NCBI RefSeq assembly: GCF_019083965.1
Contig: NZ_JAHRCY010000010.1
Span: 248,001 to 312,000, forward strand
DNA from: Catellatospora tritici
GTDB lineage: Bacteria; Actinomycetota; Actinomycetes; Mycobacteriales; Micromonosporaceae
Reading direction: 5' to 3'
Length of the DNA: 64,000 bases
In this document: positions 8,237-16,535 of the stretch, one piece after another
Numbering within the stretch: position 1 is the stretch's first letter
Layout of the letters: each line of letters begins with the position of its first letter
The notes under the pieces: model-generated
Told to the model about the DNA's origin: nothing
The model's database searches: none
The model's input: the letters and a program-made list of their open reading frames with translations, nothing else
Position numbers and translations under genes: made by a program

Positions 8237-8278
8237 ACCGTGAGCTCCGGGCCGCAGGGAAGGCCCGGAGCTCACGGT
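8237..8278. terminator. Strong bidirectional hairpin terminator
   Basis: Perfect 17-bp arms lie at 8237-8253 and 8262-8278 with an 8-nt loop. They are placed between the convergent monooxygenase and pectate lyase genes. Confidence 0.85.
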
Positions 8279-8285
8279 GGTGCTG

Positions 8286-9710
8286 TCAGCGGTAGGTGAT
8301 GTCGGACGGACTGTAGAAGCAGTTGACCCCGTCCGCGCCGCTGCCGACGTGGGTCGGCTCGCTGCCCTTGGGCGCACCCAGGAACTTGTCGCAGATGACG
8401 GTGCTGCTGCCGTACGCGGTGATGCGGGTGAACCGGGCGGTGTCACCCCAGTTGATGTTGATGCCCGCCACCACGCTCGTGCTCTTGGTGATCACGTTGT
8501 CGATGACGACGTTGCGCTGGTAGGAGTTGGTGCAGTTGCCGCAGGCGCGGTAGAGCTTGCCCGCGTTCTCCACGTAGAACCCGGAGATGTTGACCGTGCC
8601 GTTGCCGTTGTGCTGGAACACCTTGTCCGAGGCCGACTTCGCCCCGCCGCCGATGACGTACGACGTGCCGCCGCCGGTGCCCAGGAAGGTGGCGGCGTCC
8701 TCGCCGACGTCCTCCCACCAGACGTTCTGGATGGTGCAGGTGCCCAGGCAGTGGATGCCGTCACCGGCGGGGGAGCCGAGGATGACATTCTTGATGGTCG
8801 CGCCGTTGGCCAGCTCGAACATCGGGTCCTGGCTCTCGGACTGACCGCCGTCGCCGATGCAGCAGTAGCGCTTCATCCCGCCGTCGAACGTGCCGCTGAC
8901 CGAGATGGTGCCGTTGGGCAGCCCGGCGTCACCGGACTTGGTCGGCCAGGTCGGAATCGTGCCGGGGCTCGACGACGGAGCCGGGCCCGACGGCGACGGG
9001 GACGGCGCGGACGACCGCGACGCCGACGGGGCGGCGCTGGTCGGCGCGGGACCGGCCGCGTCGGACACCACGACGTCGTCGAAACGGGCCGCGGCGTACG
9101 AGGTGACCAGCACGATCCGGCCCGTGCTGAACTGCGAGCTGCTGCCCGAGGCGACCTGCTGGCCGTTGACCCAGCCGGTCAGCGTCGAACCGCTGACGGT
9201 CACCTGCAGCGTGTACCAGGTGCCCATGCTGACGGTCAGGTTCGTGCCGCCGACCACGGTGACGGTGCTGCCGTTGACCACCTGCAGTTCGGCCCGCCCG
9301 CTGTTGAGCAGCGCGACCTGGTAGCGGGTGGACGAGCCGGTGGACCGGGCGCCCAGGGCGGCGTAGCTGCCCGAGCCGTTGAAGCCGGTCGGCTTCACCC
9401 GCGCGCTGACGGTGTAGTTGGTCCACGAGCTGCTGCCCGCGAACTGCCGGGCCAGGGAACTGTCGGTATTGGACTGCTGGAAGACCGACGAGCCGTCGGC
9501 CACGACCGTCCAGTCGCCGCCGGACTTGGACCAGCCGGACGCGTCGCCGTCGTCGAAGTTGTCCGAGAAGAGCGTCGCGGCCAGCGCCACGCCTCCGGTC
9601 AGGCTCATCAGCGCTGCCAGCACCAACGACAGCAGCGCGGTGCCGCCCGCCGCCACCAGACCGAACCGTCTGGGTCGGCGATGGCGGCCGGGTGTCAACC
9701 CGTGTTCCAT
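8286..9710 (-). CDS. Secreted pectate lyase, PL3 family, with LamG-like N-terminal domain
   Basis: The protein has 474 residues. An Arg-rich N-terminus and a hydrophobic stretch ending in GGVALA form a secretion signal (about 1-45). Residues 47-220 are a beta-sandwich domain of the LamG/3-keto-disaccharide-hydrolase type (FSDNFDDGDASGWS to RFDDVVVSD). A Ser/Pro/Ala linker follows (about 225-255). The last 215 residues are a class III pectate lyase with NVILGSPAGDGIHCLGTCTIQNVWWEDVGEDAATFLG; the EDVGED stretch carries the acidic calcium-binding residues. It cleaves polygalacturonate by beta-elimination outside the cell. The ATG follows AAGGAGGT. It lies downstream of the PL1 lyase, beyond a hairpin. 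Confidence 0.9.
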   Translation of the reverse strand: MEHGLTPGRHRRPRRFGLVAAGGTALLSLVLAALMSLTGGVALAATLFSDNFDDGDASGWSKSGGDWTVVADGSSVFQQSNTDSSLARQFAGSSSWTNYTVSARVKPTGFNGSGSYAALGARSTGSSTRYQVALLNSGRAELQVVNGSTVTVVGGTNLTVSMGTWYTLQVTVSGSTLTGWVNGQQVASGSSSQFSTGRIVLVTSYAAARFDDVVVSDAAGPAPTSAAPSASRSSAPSPSPSGPAPSSSPGTIPTWPTKSGDAGLPNGTISVSGTFDGGMKRYCCIGDGGQSESQDPMFELANGATIKNVILGSPAGDGIHCLGTCTIQNVWWEDVGEDAATFLGTGGGTSYVIGGGAKSASDKVFQHNGNGTVNISGFYVENAGKLYRACGNCTNSYQRNVVIDNVITKSTSVVAGININWGDTARFTRITAYGSSTVICDKFLGAPKGSEPTHVGSGADGVNCFYSPSDITYR

Positions 9711-9729
9711 GGGACCTCCTTGTGGGGGT

Positions 9730-9780
9730 CCGCACCCGGCGGTCCGGCGCGGGCGCGCCGGAGGGCGCCACCGGGTGCGG
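9730..9780. terminator. Nested hairpin between the two pectate lyase genes
   Basis: Outer arms CCGCACCCGG (9730-9739) and CCGGGTGCGG (9771-9780) enclose inner arms TCCGGCGC (9743-9750) and GCGCCGGA (9755-9762). It may end or attenuate leftward transcription after the PL1 gene, just before the PL3 start. Confidence 0.6.
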
Positions 9781-9828
9781 TCTTGCGGGAGCGGTTGTTG
9801 CGGAGCGGAGCTTGCGGGGTGCCGGGGG

Positions 9829-11142
9829 TCAGGGCAGCAGACGCCCGGCCCCGGAGAGCAGGGTCAGCAGCGGTACGACCGCGGCGGGCACCGGCCGGTA
9901 CGCGCGCAGCTCGGGCGTCCAGCCCGCGTCGGGGGCGAAGTCCGGGTCGTGCGCGCCGTTGTAGGCGGCGAGCAGGCTCACCGGCCCGCCGAGGCTGTCA
10001 CCGGTGCGGACCCAGCTGCCCAGTTCGGTGACCGCGGTGCCCTTCCAGTCCTTGAGCACCCGGTCGGCGGGGATGCCGTCGCGCAGGTCGAAGAAGTTGT
10101 TCTCCAGGTACACCGAGGACTGGATGCCCAGGCCGACGCTGTAGTCGTACGGCTCGCGAACGCTGAAGGTGTTGTTGTAGACGTCGACCTGGCCGAAGCG
10201 AACGCGGGGCGCGCGCTGGCCGACGCCGTCGAACACGTTGTGGCGCAGCGTGACGCGCAGCTTGCCGACGTCCGGTCCGACGGTGTCGGAGGAGCCGATC
10301 AGCATGGTCTTGTCGTGGTTGGTGAACACGTTGGCCGAGACCGTGACCAGGTCGGAGGTGTGCGTGATGTCGAGCGCGCCGTCGTGCACCTGCCACGGGC
10401 GGTCGAAGTAGACCGGCTGGGTGGAGTCGGGGTTGGCGCCGTCGCTGAACGTGTTGTGGTCGATCCACACGTTGGTGGAGCGGCGCACCGAGACCAGGTC
10501 GTACTCGCTGTTCCAGTTGCCCTCGGCGCCGTCGGTGGGCCGCCAGCGCGGGAAGCAGTCGGCGGCGTCCTCGAAGGCCAGGTTGCGCACGATCACGTTC
10601 GGCGCGGTGTCGATCATCAGGGTGAGGTGGCGCAGGGTCGCCCCGGGCAGGCCGAGCACGGTCGTGTTGGGGCCGACGCGCAGCTCGGTGCGGGCCCGCT
10701 GGGTGGCCACCGAACGCACCCGGGCCTGCTCGATCGGGCCGGACGGGTCGGTGGCGCGTCCCCACACCGCCGGGTCGTACGCGGCGAGGTAGTCGGTCAG
10801 GTTGTAGCCCGGGTCGGCCAGGTCGGCGCAGGTCACCTTGGTGCCGTCGGGCCTGGCCAGGCCGTCGATGGTCCCGGCCACAAAGACGATCTTCGGTTCG
10901 GCGCCGGTCAGTGCCGCCGCCAGCTCGTCCCGATCGTGTACGACGAAGACGTGCGCCCCGTCGGCCGCCGAGCCGCCGGTCGTGCCCGCTCCGGCCGCGC
11001 CCCAGCCGTCCCCGGTGGCCAGCGGCTGGCGGGCCACCCGCTGCGCCCACCAGCCCGGGGCGCTGTCGGGGGCGGCCGCCGCGGCCGGCGCCGGCAGCAG
11101 AACCGCCAGCGCCGCGACCGCGGCCATTCCTCGCATTCGCAT
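9829..11142 (-). CDS. Secreted pectate lyase, PL1 family
   Basis: The protein has 437 residues with a short signal peptide (MRMRGMAAVAALAVLLPAPA, cleavage near AAAA). The parallel beta-helix of PL1 is recognisable by TTVLGLPGATLRHLTLMI, RNLAFEDAADCFPRW, the hallmark WIDHNTFSDG, and the APRVRFGQVDVYNNTF region that contains the catalytic Arg of the RxxRxG type. It cleaves de-esterified homogalacturonan with calcium. I chose the ATG at 11142 because GGAG precedes it; a frame to 11187 adds a leader without a ribosome site. A LacI-type operator like those of the uronate operon lies about 190 bases upstream. Confidence 0.92.
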   Translation of the reverse strand: MRMRGMAAVAALAVLLPAPAAAAAPDSAPGWWAQRVARQPLATGDGWGAAGAGTTGGSAADGAHVFVVHDRDELAAALTGAEPKIVFVAGTIDGLARPDGTKVTCADLADPGYNLTDYLAAYDPAVWGRATDPSGPIEQARVRSVATQRARTELRVGPNTTVLGLPGATLRHLTLMIDTAPNVIVRNLAFEDAADCFPRWRPTDGAEGNWNSEYDLVSVRRSTNVWIDHNTFSDGANPDSTQPVYFDRPWQVHDGALDITHTSDLVTVSANVFTNHDKTMLIGSSDTVGPDVGKLRVTLRHNVFDGVGQRAPRVRFGQVDVYNNTFSVREPYDYSVGLGIQSSVYLENNFFDLRDGIPADRVLKDWKGTAVTELGSWVRTGDSLGGPVSLLAAYNGAHDPDFAPDAGWTPELRAYRPVPAAVVPLLTLLSGAGRLLP

Positions 11143-11320
11143 CGCTGCTCCAGAGTGTGTCCGATGTGTTACGTCATCAGGCAACATAGGAACTGGCGAA
11201 TAGTGAAGTCAATGGGTCAGAAAAGCAGGTTTGTTGCAGCGATTCGGGCACAGTATTGCCTGGTCCGACCGCCCTTAGTCGGATATGGAGCGACTATTCG
11301 AATGGATCACAACGCGCAAT

Positions 11321-11335
11321 CTCAACCGTTTGCAG
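11321..11335. promoter_or_regulatory. LacI-type operator upstream of PL1 pectate lyase
   Basis: CTCAACCGTTTGCAG contains CAACCGTTTG, the same 10-base core as the operator at 18031-18040 in front of the lacI/transporter operon. It overlaps the last codon of the upstream oxidoreductase gene and lies about 180 bases from the lyase start. Confidence 0.6.
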
Positions 11336-12437
11336 AAACAGCCCGAACAGTTGCAGACCAGGGGACCGGAATCTCGTCGAAAAGGGCCCCGTCGGCTGCG
11401 CAGCGGCGCAGCGCGGCGTTGACGCCGCGCAGGGTCCTGGTGCCGCCGTCGACCGCGACGGCGTCCCCGGCCACCTCGACCGGGCCCGGTGCCGTCCGCA
11501 GCGCCTCGATGACGGCCGTGAACCCGGCGGTGCGCTCGGGCGGGGCCAGCAGCGGCACCCCGGTCCGCCGGTGCTCGACCAGGTTCTCCAGCAGGGTGAC
11601 CCGGCCCGGCACCGGCTCGACCGCCCCGCCCGGCAGGCGCAGCACGTCGTCCCGGAAGGTCAGCTCGGCCCTGCCGTGGCTGCCGTACACGGTGAGGTCG
11701 CCGTCGACGAACTCCTCGCCCGCCAGCGTCACCGCGACCAGCACCCGTACCCCGTCGGCCAGGGTCACCCGCAGCGTGGCGGTGTCCTCGACCTCGATCG
11801 GCCGCACCCGCAACCAGGACACCTCCACCCCGACCGGCTCGGCGTCGACCACGGCCAGGGCCTGCATCACCGCGTGCGCGAATGGGTTGGCCAACGCCCC
11901 GTCCAGCGTCGGCCGCCCGCCGATCGAACGGCGCCCCGACCACGCCGAGCGCCCCCAGTACGCGTCGTCGCGCTGCCACGCGCCGACCACCGACACCTGC
12001 CGCACCGTGCCCAGCGCGTCGGAGGCGATCGCCGCGCGCAGCCGTCCCAGGGCTGGGGAAGCCAGCGCCTGGAAGCCGATCTGCACCGCGCGGCGGGCGG
12101 CGTCGCGGGCCGCCACCAGCGCGTCGTGCTCGTGCCGGTCCAGCACGGGCGGCTTCTCCAGCAGCAGGTCCGACCCGGACCGCAGCACGTCGCGGGCCAG
12201 GTCCAGGTGCGTGTGCGGGGGAGTGCAGACGATCACCACGTCAGGCCGGATCCGCTCCAGCATCGCCCGGTGATCGGCGAACACCGGCACGTCGGCCGGC
12301 GCGTCGACCACCGGCGCCGGGTCCGCCAGCGCCACCAGCCGGGCCACGCCCCGCTCGGCCAGCCCCGCCAGCACCCGCCGATGGTGCAGCCCGTGCCCGT
12401 TGGCCCCCACCAGCGCCACCGTCGCCGCCCTGGTCAT
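11322..12437 (-). CDS. Gfo/Idh/MocA-family oxidoreductase, last gene of uronate operon
   Basis: The 371-residue enzyme has an N-terminal NAD(P)-binding Rossmann fold. VALVGANGHGLHHRRVL is a variant GxxGxG loop, PDVVIVCTPPHTHLDLA follows, and the EKPP motif in LLLEKPPVLDRHEHDAL (about 90-106) is typical of the family. The C-terminal domain follows from about residue 120. These enzymes oxidise or reduce sugars and sugar acids. Its ATG overlaps the stop of the mannitol-dehydrogenase-family gene (ATGA, 12434-12437), which shows translational coupling and makes a uronate-related substrate likely. The exact reaction is unknown. A longer frame upstream to 12761 has no ribosome site. Confidence 0.82.
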   Translation of the reverse strand: MTRAATVALVGANGHGLHHRRVLAGLAERGVARLVALADPAPVVDAPADVPVFADHRAMLERIRPDVVIVCTPPHTHLDLARDVLRSGSDLLLEKPPVLDRHEHDALVAARDAARRAVQIGFQALASPALGRLRAAIASDALGTVRQVSVVGAWQRDDAYWGRSAWSGRRSIGGRPTLDGALANPFAHAVMQALAVVDAEPVGVEVSWLRVRPIEVEDTATLRVTLADGVRVLVAVTLAGEEFVDGDLTVYGSHGRAELTFRDDVLRLPGGAVEPVPGRVTLLENLVEHRRTGVPLLAPPERTAGFTAVIEALRTAPGPVEVAGDAVAVDGGTRTLRGVNAALRRCAADGALFDEIPVPWSATVRAVSANG

Positions 12438-13798
12438 GGGGTGGCCTCCACGGCGAGGAGGGCGGCGGCGCCGTGGCGGGCCAGGGCGGTGCGCCAGGTG
12501 TCGATCTGCTTGCGGTGGGCGGGGTCGGGCACCGGGAGCACGCCGCCGGGGCCGAACAGGGCCTCGGTGGTGAGGTCGGCGCGGACCGTCGCGGCCAGCG
12601 GGTCGTTCAGCGGCAGCGGGGTGCCGTCGTCGGCGGCGCCCTCGGCGAACCTGGCCCACGCCGCCAGGATCAGGCAGGTCAGGCGGGGGTCGGGCGCGGC
12701 AAGCATCGGCATCACCCGCTGTGGCAGCTTCTGCGTGCCGTCCATCGCCACCTGCAGGCACCGGTGCCCCAGTTCGTGGTTGGCGAACCGCTCCAGCACC
12801 TGCTCACCGTACGCGGTGACGCTGACGCCCGGTGGGGGAGTCAGCGACGCGGCGACCTCGGTGGCCACGTAGTGGCGCAGCAGCTCGGTCGCGCCGGGCA
12901 GGGTGAGCGCGTCGGCGATGCTTTCCCGGCCCGCCAGCGCGCCCAGGTAGGCCAGTGCGCTGTGCACGCCGTTGAGGGCGCGCAGTTTCAGGTGCTCCCA
13001 GGGGGTCACGTCGTCGGCGAGCACGGCTCCGGCCGCGTCCCAGGCGGGACGGTCGGCGGCGAACCGGTCCTCGATCACCCACTGCGAGAACGGCTCGGCC
13101 GCCACGGCGGCCAGGTCGGACACACCGAGGTCGGCGCGGGCCAGGTCGAGCGTCTGTGCGGTGGTGGCCGGGACGATCCGGTCGACCATGCTCGACGGGC
13201 AGGTGACGCTCTCGGCGTACCAGTCGCGCAGCTCGTCGGGGATCATGCCGGTCAGCAGCCGGTCCAGCGTCTGCCCGTTGGAGGGCAGGTTGTCGCAGGT
13301 CAGCAGGGTGATCGGACCGGCGTCGGCGCGGGCGCGGGCGGCCAGACCGGCCACCAGCAGCCGCGGCACGGCCGCGTCGGCCCGGTAGGCCTTCTCGGTG
13401 ACGGTCAGCGTCACGATCCGTACCCCCGGATCGGCCAGCAGCGCTACCACCGCGTCCGGATCCTCGGCCGCGAGGAGGCTGTCCGCCAGGGCCCCGACCA
13501 CCCGGGTCCGGCCGCCGCCACCGGACTGCTGCCCGGCGCCGAGGGTGACGACGCTGAAGAGGTGGTCCTGGGCGCGCAGGGCGTCCAGGACCGTGCGGGA
13601 GCTGGGGGCGACCGCGGTCACGGCCCAGTCGCCCCCACTGTGCGCCATCGCGGCCTCGGTGAAGACGGCCTGGTGGGCGCGGTGGAACGCGCCCAGACCG
13701 AAGTGGACTATGCCGGTACGGGCCGAGCCCGGCTCGATCAGCGGCCGGGCGGGCGCGGGCAGCCGGGCCAGCGAGGCGCGGTCCAGACGGTCGCTCAC
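12434..13798 (-). CDS. Mannitol dehydrogenase family: fructuronate/tagaturonate reductase
   Basis: This 454-residue long-chain polyol dehydrogenase opens with TGIVHFGLGAFHRAHQAVF (28-46), the NAD-binding segment typical of UxuB/UxaB-type enzymes. TVTEKAY follows near 132-138, then the catalytic motif K271-LRALNGVH-S280, which matches the K-x5-N-x2-H active site. In this operon it most likely reduces the keto-uronate made by UxaC (fructuronate to mannonate, or tagaturonate to altronate) with NADH. The sequence alone does not say which. The GTG start overlaps the stop of the dehydratase gene (13795-13798), and the stop overlaps the next start, so the chain is tightly coupled. Confidence 0.87.
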   Translation of the reverse strand: MSDRLDRASLARLPAPARPLIEPGSARTGIVHFGLGAFHRAHQAVFTEAAMAHSGGDWAVTAVAPSSRTVLDALRAQDHLFSVVTLGAGQQSGGGGRTRVVGALADSLLAAEDPDAVVALLADPGVRIVTLTVTEKAYRADAAVPRLLVAGLAARARADAGPITLLTCDNLPSNGQTLDRLLTGMIPDELRDWYAESVTCPSSMVDRIVPATTAQTLDLARADLGVSDLAAVAAEPFSQWVIEDRFAADRPAWDAAGAVLADDVTPWEHLKLRALNGVHSALAYLGALAGRESIADALTLPGATELLRHYVATEVAASLTPPPGVSVTAYGEQVLERFANHELGHRCLQVAMDGTQKLPQRVMPMLAAPDPRLTCLILAAWARFAEGAADDGTPLPLNDPLAATVRADLTTEALFGPGGVLPVPDPAHRKQIDTWRTALARHGAAALLAVEATP

Positions 13799-15075
13799 CG
13801 CCACACCGGCCCGTCGGGGAATGAGTACTCCGCGATCGACGACGCCTTGAGGGTGACCGAGTAACCGGGCTGCTGCGGCAGCTGGTACCGACCCTCGACC
13901 ACGGTGATCGGGTCCTCGAAGTGCTCGTGCAGGTGGTCGACGTACTCCACCATCCGCCCGTCGAGCGAGCGGCCCAGGCGCAGGTAGTCGAAGATCGACA
14001 GGTGTTGGACGTACTCGCACAGGCCGACGCCGCCCGCGTGCGGGCACACCGGCACGCCGAACTTCGCCGCCAGCAGCAGGATCGACAGCACCTCGTTGAC
14101 GCCGCCGACGCGGCACGCGTCCACCTGGCACACCTGGATCGCCCCGGCCTGCATGAGCTGCTTGAAGATGACCCGGTTGGCGGCCACCTCGCCGGTGGCG
14201 ACCCGGATCGGGGCCACCGCCTTCGCCACCGCCGCGTGCCCCAGCACGTCGTCGGCGTGCGTCGGCTCCTCGATCCAGTACGGGTCGACCTCGGCCAGCA
14301 CCGCCATGTTCGCGATCGCCTCGTCGACGTCCCAGACCTGGTTGGCGTCCATCATCAGCAGCGCGTCCGGGCCGATCTCGGCGCGGATCAGCCGGGCCCG
14401 GCGCAGGTCGTCCTCGATCGGGCCGCCGACCTTCATCTTCATGGCCCGCCACCCCTGCGCGTAAGCCGCCCGGGTCAGCTCCCGCACCTGCTCGTCCGGG
14501 TACCCCAGCCACCCCACCGACGTGGTGTACGACGGGAACCCGTCGCGCTCCAGTACCGCCAGCCGCTGCGCGTACCCCTCGTCGACCCGCAGCAGCTCCA
14601 GCGCCTCCGCCGGGGTGATCGCGTCGGAGATGTGGTGGAAGTCGATGCTGGCGACCAGTTCCTCGGGGCTCAGCTCGGCCAGCAGGCGCCACATCGGCTT
14701 GCCCTCGGCCTTGGCCCGCAGGTCCCACACCGCGTTGACCAGCGCACCGGTCGCCATGTGGATGACGCCCTTCTCCGGGCCCAGCCAGCGCAGCTGCACG
14801 TCGGCCGACAGCGACCGCCAGAACGCGACCGGCTCGGCGAAGATCTCATCCAGCGTCCGGCCGACCACGTGGTGCGCCAGGGCCTCGATCGCCGCGCAGG
14901 CGATCTCGTTGCCGCGGCCGTTGGTGAAGGTGAATCCGGTGCCGACGGGTCCGCCGTCGGTGTGCAACTCGACGTAGGCGGCCGAGTAGTCGCCCCGGTT
15001 GATGGCGTCGGAGCCATCGCCGGCGGCGGCGGTGGGGAAGCGTACGTCGTGCACGACGGCTTCGGTGATCTTCAT
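13795..15075 (-). CDS. Enolase-superfamily sugar acid dehydratase, L-fuconate dehydratase (FucD) type
   Basis: The 426-residue enzyme is clearly similar from end to end to FucD/ENOSF1 proteins (DVRFPTAAAGDGSDA, SADVQLRWLGPEKGVIHMA, YTTSVGWLGYPDEQ, CPHAGGVGLCEYVQHL). Catalytic and metal residues are in place: K213-M-K215, D243, E269/E270, E296 and H346 of PHAGG. FucD removes water from acid sugars to give 2-keto-3-deoxy acids. Inside a UxaC/reductase operon it probably dehydrates mannonate or altronate, in place of the unrelated UxuA or UxaA, although L-fuconate or galactonate remain possible. The ATG start overlaps the uxaC stop (ATGA, 15072-15075). Confidence 0.88.
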   Translation of the reverse strand: MKITEAVVHDVRFPTAAAGDGSDAINRGDYSAAYVELHTDGGPVGTGFTFTNGRGNEIACAAIEALAHHVVGRTLDEIFAEPVAFWRSLSADVQLRWLGPEKGVIHMATGALVNAVWDLRAKAEGKPMWRLLAELSPEELVASIDFHHISDAITPAEALELLRVDEGYAQRLAVLERDGFPSYTTSVGWLGYPDEQVRELTRAAYAQGWRAMKMKVGGPIEDDLRRARLIRAEIGPDALLMMDANQVWDVDEAIANMAVLAEVDPYWIEEPTHADDVLGHAAVAKAVAPIRVATGEVAANRVIFKQLMQAGAIQVCQVDACRVGGVNEVLSILLLAAKFGVPVCPHAGGVGLCEYVQHLSIFDYLRLGRSLDGRMVEYVDHLHEHFEDPITVVEGRYQLPQQPGYSVTLKASSIAEYSFPDGPVWR

Positions 15076-16535
15076 GCGTGCGTTCCAATCTTGAAGATCT
15101 TCTTGGGCAGGTGGTAGGCAAGGTCGGCAATGGTCTCGACCGCCTCGTCGAGACCCAGGCGGTGCTCGGCGACCAGCCGGGCCAGGAACCCGGCGTCGAC
15201 GCGCCGGGCAACGTCGTGGCGCACCGGGATCGAGCAGTAGGCGCGGGTGTCGTCGACGAATCCGGCCGTGTTGTAGAACCCGGCCGTCTCGGTCACCGCC
15301 TCCCGCCAGCGGCGCAGCGCCTCGGGCGCGTCCAGGAACCACCACGGCGCCCCGACGAACATGGCCGGGTAGCCGCCGGCCAGCGGCCCGAGCTCACGGC
15401 TGAATGTGTGCTCGTCCAGCGTGTACACCACGACGCGGAAGTCCGGGTGGTGCCCGAACCGCTCCAGCAGCGGCCGCAGCGCGTGGGTGTACTCGGTGGC
15501 CTGCGGAATGTCGCCGCCGACGTCGCGCCCGTGCATGGCGTGCAGCGTCCGGTTGTGGTTGCGCACCGCCCCCGGGTGCAGCTGCATGACCAGCCCGTCG
15601 TCGACCGACATCGCGGCGAACTCCAGCAGCATCCGGGCCCGGAACGCCTCGGCCTCGGCCGGGCTCGCCGCACCCGTGCGCAGCGCCCGGTCGAAGATCG
15701 CGGCGGCCTCGGCCGGGTCGGCGCCGCCGGTGGCGGCGGTCAGGTGCCCGTGGTCGGAGCAGGTCGCGCCCGCGGCGATGAAGTCCAGCCGCCGCAGCCG
15801 CAGCGCCTCCAGGAACCCCGCGTACGTGCCGGTGTCCACGCCGGTCATCGCCCCGAGCGCGGCCACTCGCCCGGCCCAGCCGGGCCACTCGAGGTCGACC
15901 ATGTCGTCGGGCCGGAACGTGGTGATCACGCGCCCGCCGGGGCCGCCCCAACCCTCGGCGGCCAGCCGCGCGTGCCGGGACAGGTCGTCCAGCGGCGACT
16001 CGGTGGTGGCCAGCACCTCCAGGTTGAACCGTTTGAACAGCGCCCGGGGCCGGAAGTCCGGCTCGGCCAGCCGCTGCGACAGCTCGTCGTACACCTGGTC
16101 GGCGGTCGCCGGGCTCAGCGGGGTGTGCACGTCGAAGACGGTGCGGAAGGTCTGCTCCAGCCACAGCCGCGACGGGGTGCCCCGGAACAGGTGCCAGTTC
16201 CGGGCGAACAGCCGCCACACCTGCCGCGGGTCGACCTCGGAGGCGCCGCCGTCGACGCGCGGCACGCCCAGCTCGGCCGGGCCGATGCCCTGGCTGAGCA
16301 GCATCCGGGTCACGTAGTGGTCGGGCACGATGATCAGCCGGGCCGGGTCCGGGAACGGGGCGTCGTCGGCCAGCAGGCCCGGGTCGACATGCCCGTGCGG
16401 GCTGATCAGCGGCAGACCGCGGACATGGGCGTACAGCTCGCGGGCGATGGCGCGGGTGCGCGGCTCGGCGGGCAGCAGCAGGTCGGCGCCGGTGTCAGGG
16501 ACGGCGTCGAGATCGGGCAGCAGCAGCTCAGCCAT
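15072..16535 (-). CDS. uxaC: Glucuronate/galacturonate isomerase UxaC
   Basis: The 487-residue protein has the usual length of bacterial uronate isomerase, an amidohydrolase-superfamily enzyme. The metal-binding H47-G-H49 in LISPHGHVDP, HYVTRMLLSQGI, the RIFRNWHLF-like LFARNWHLFRGTPS, TTESPLDDL and TFRPDD are all visible, and the C-terminal FYNTAGFVDDTRAYCSIPVRHD matches the family. It converts D-glucuronate to D-fructuronate and D-galacturonate to D-tagaturonate. It is the first catabolic step after import of pectin fragments. The start overlaps the preceding oxidoreductase gene by 8 bases, so the operon runs from 17853 to 11322. Confidence 0.95.
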   Translation of the reverse strand: MAELLLPDLDAVPDTGADLLLPAEPRTRAIARELYAHVRGLPLISPHGHVDPGLLADDAPFPDPARLIIVPDHYVTRMLLSQGIGPAELGVPRVDGGASEVDPRQVWRLFARNWHLFRGTPSRLWLEQTFRTVFDVHTPLSPATADQVYDELSQRLAEPDFRPRALFKRFNLEVLATTESPLDDLSRHARLAAEGWGGPGGRVITTFRPDDMVDLEWPGWAGRVAALGAMTGVDTGTYAGFLEALRLRRLDFIAAGATCSDHGHLTAATGGADPAEAAAIFDRALRTGAASPAEAEAFRARMLLEFAAMSVDDGLVMQLHPGAVRNHNRTLHAMHGRDVGGDIPQATEYTHALRPLLERFGHHPDFRVVVYTLDEHTFSRELGPLAGGYPAMFVGAPWWFLDAPEALRRWREAVTETAGFYNTAGFVDDTRAYCSIPVRHDVARRVDAGFLARLVAEHRLGLDEAVETIADLAYHLPKKIFKIGTHA

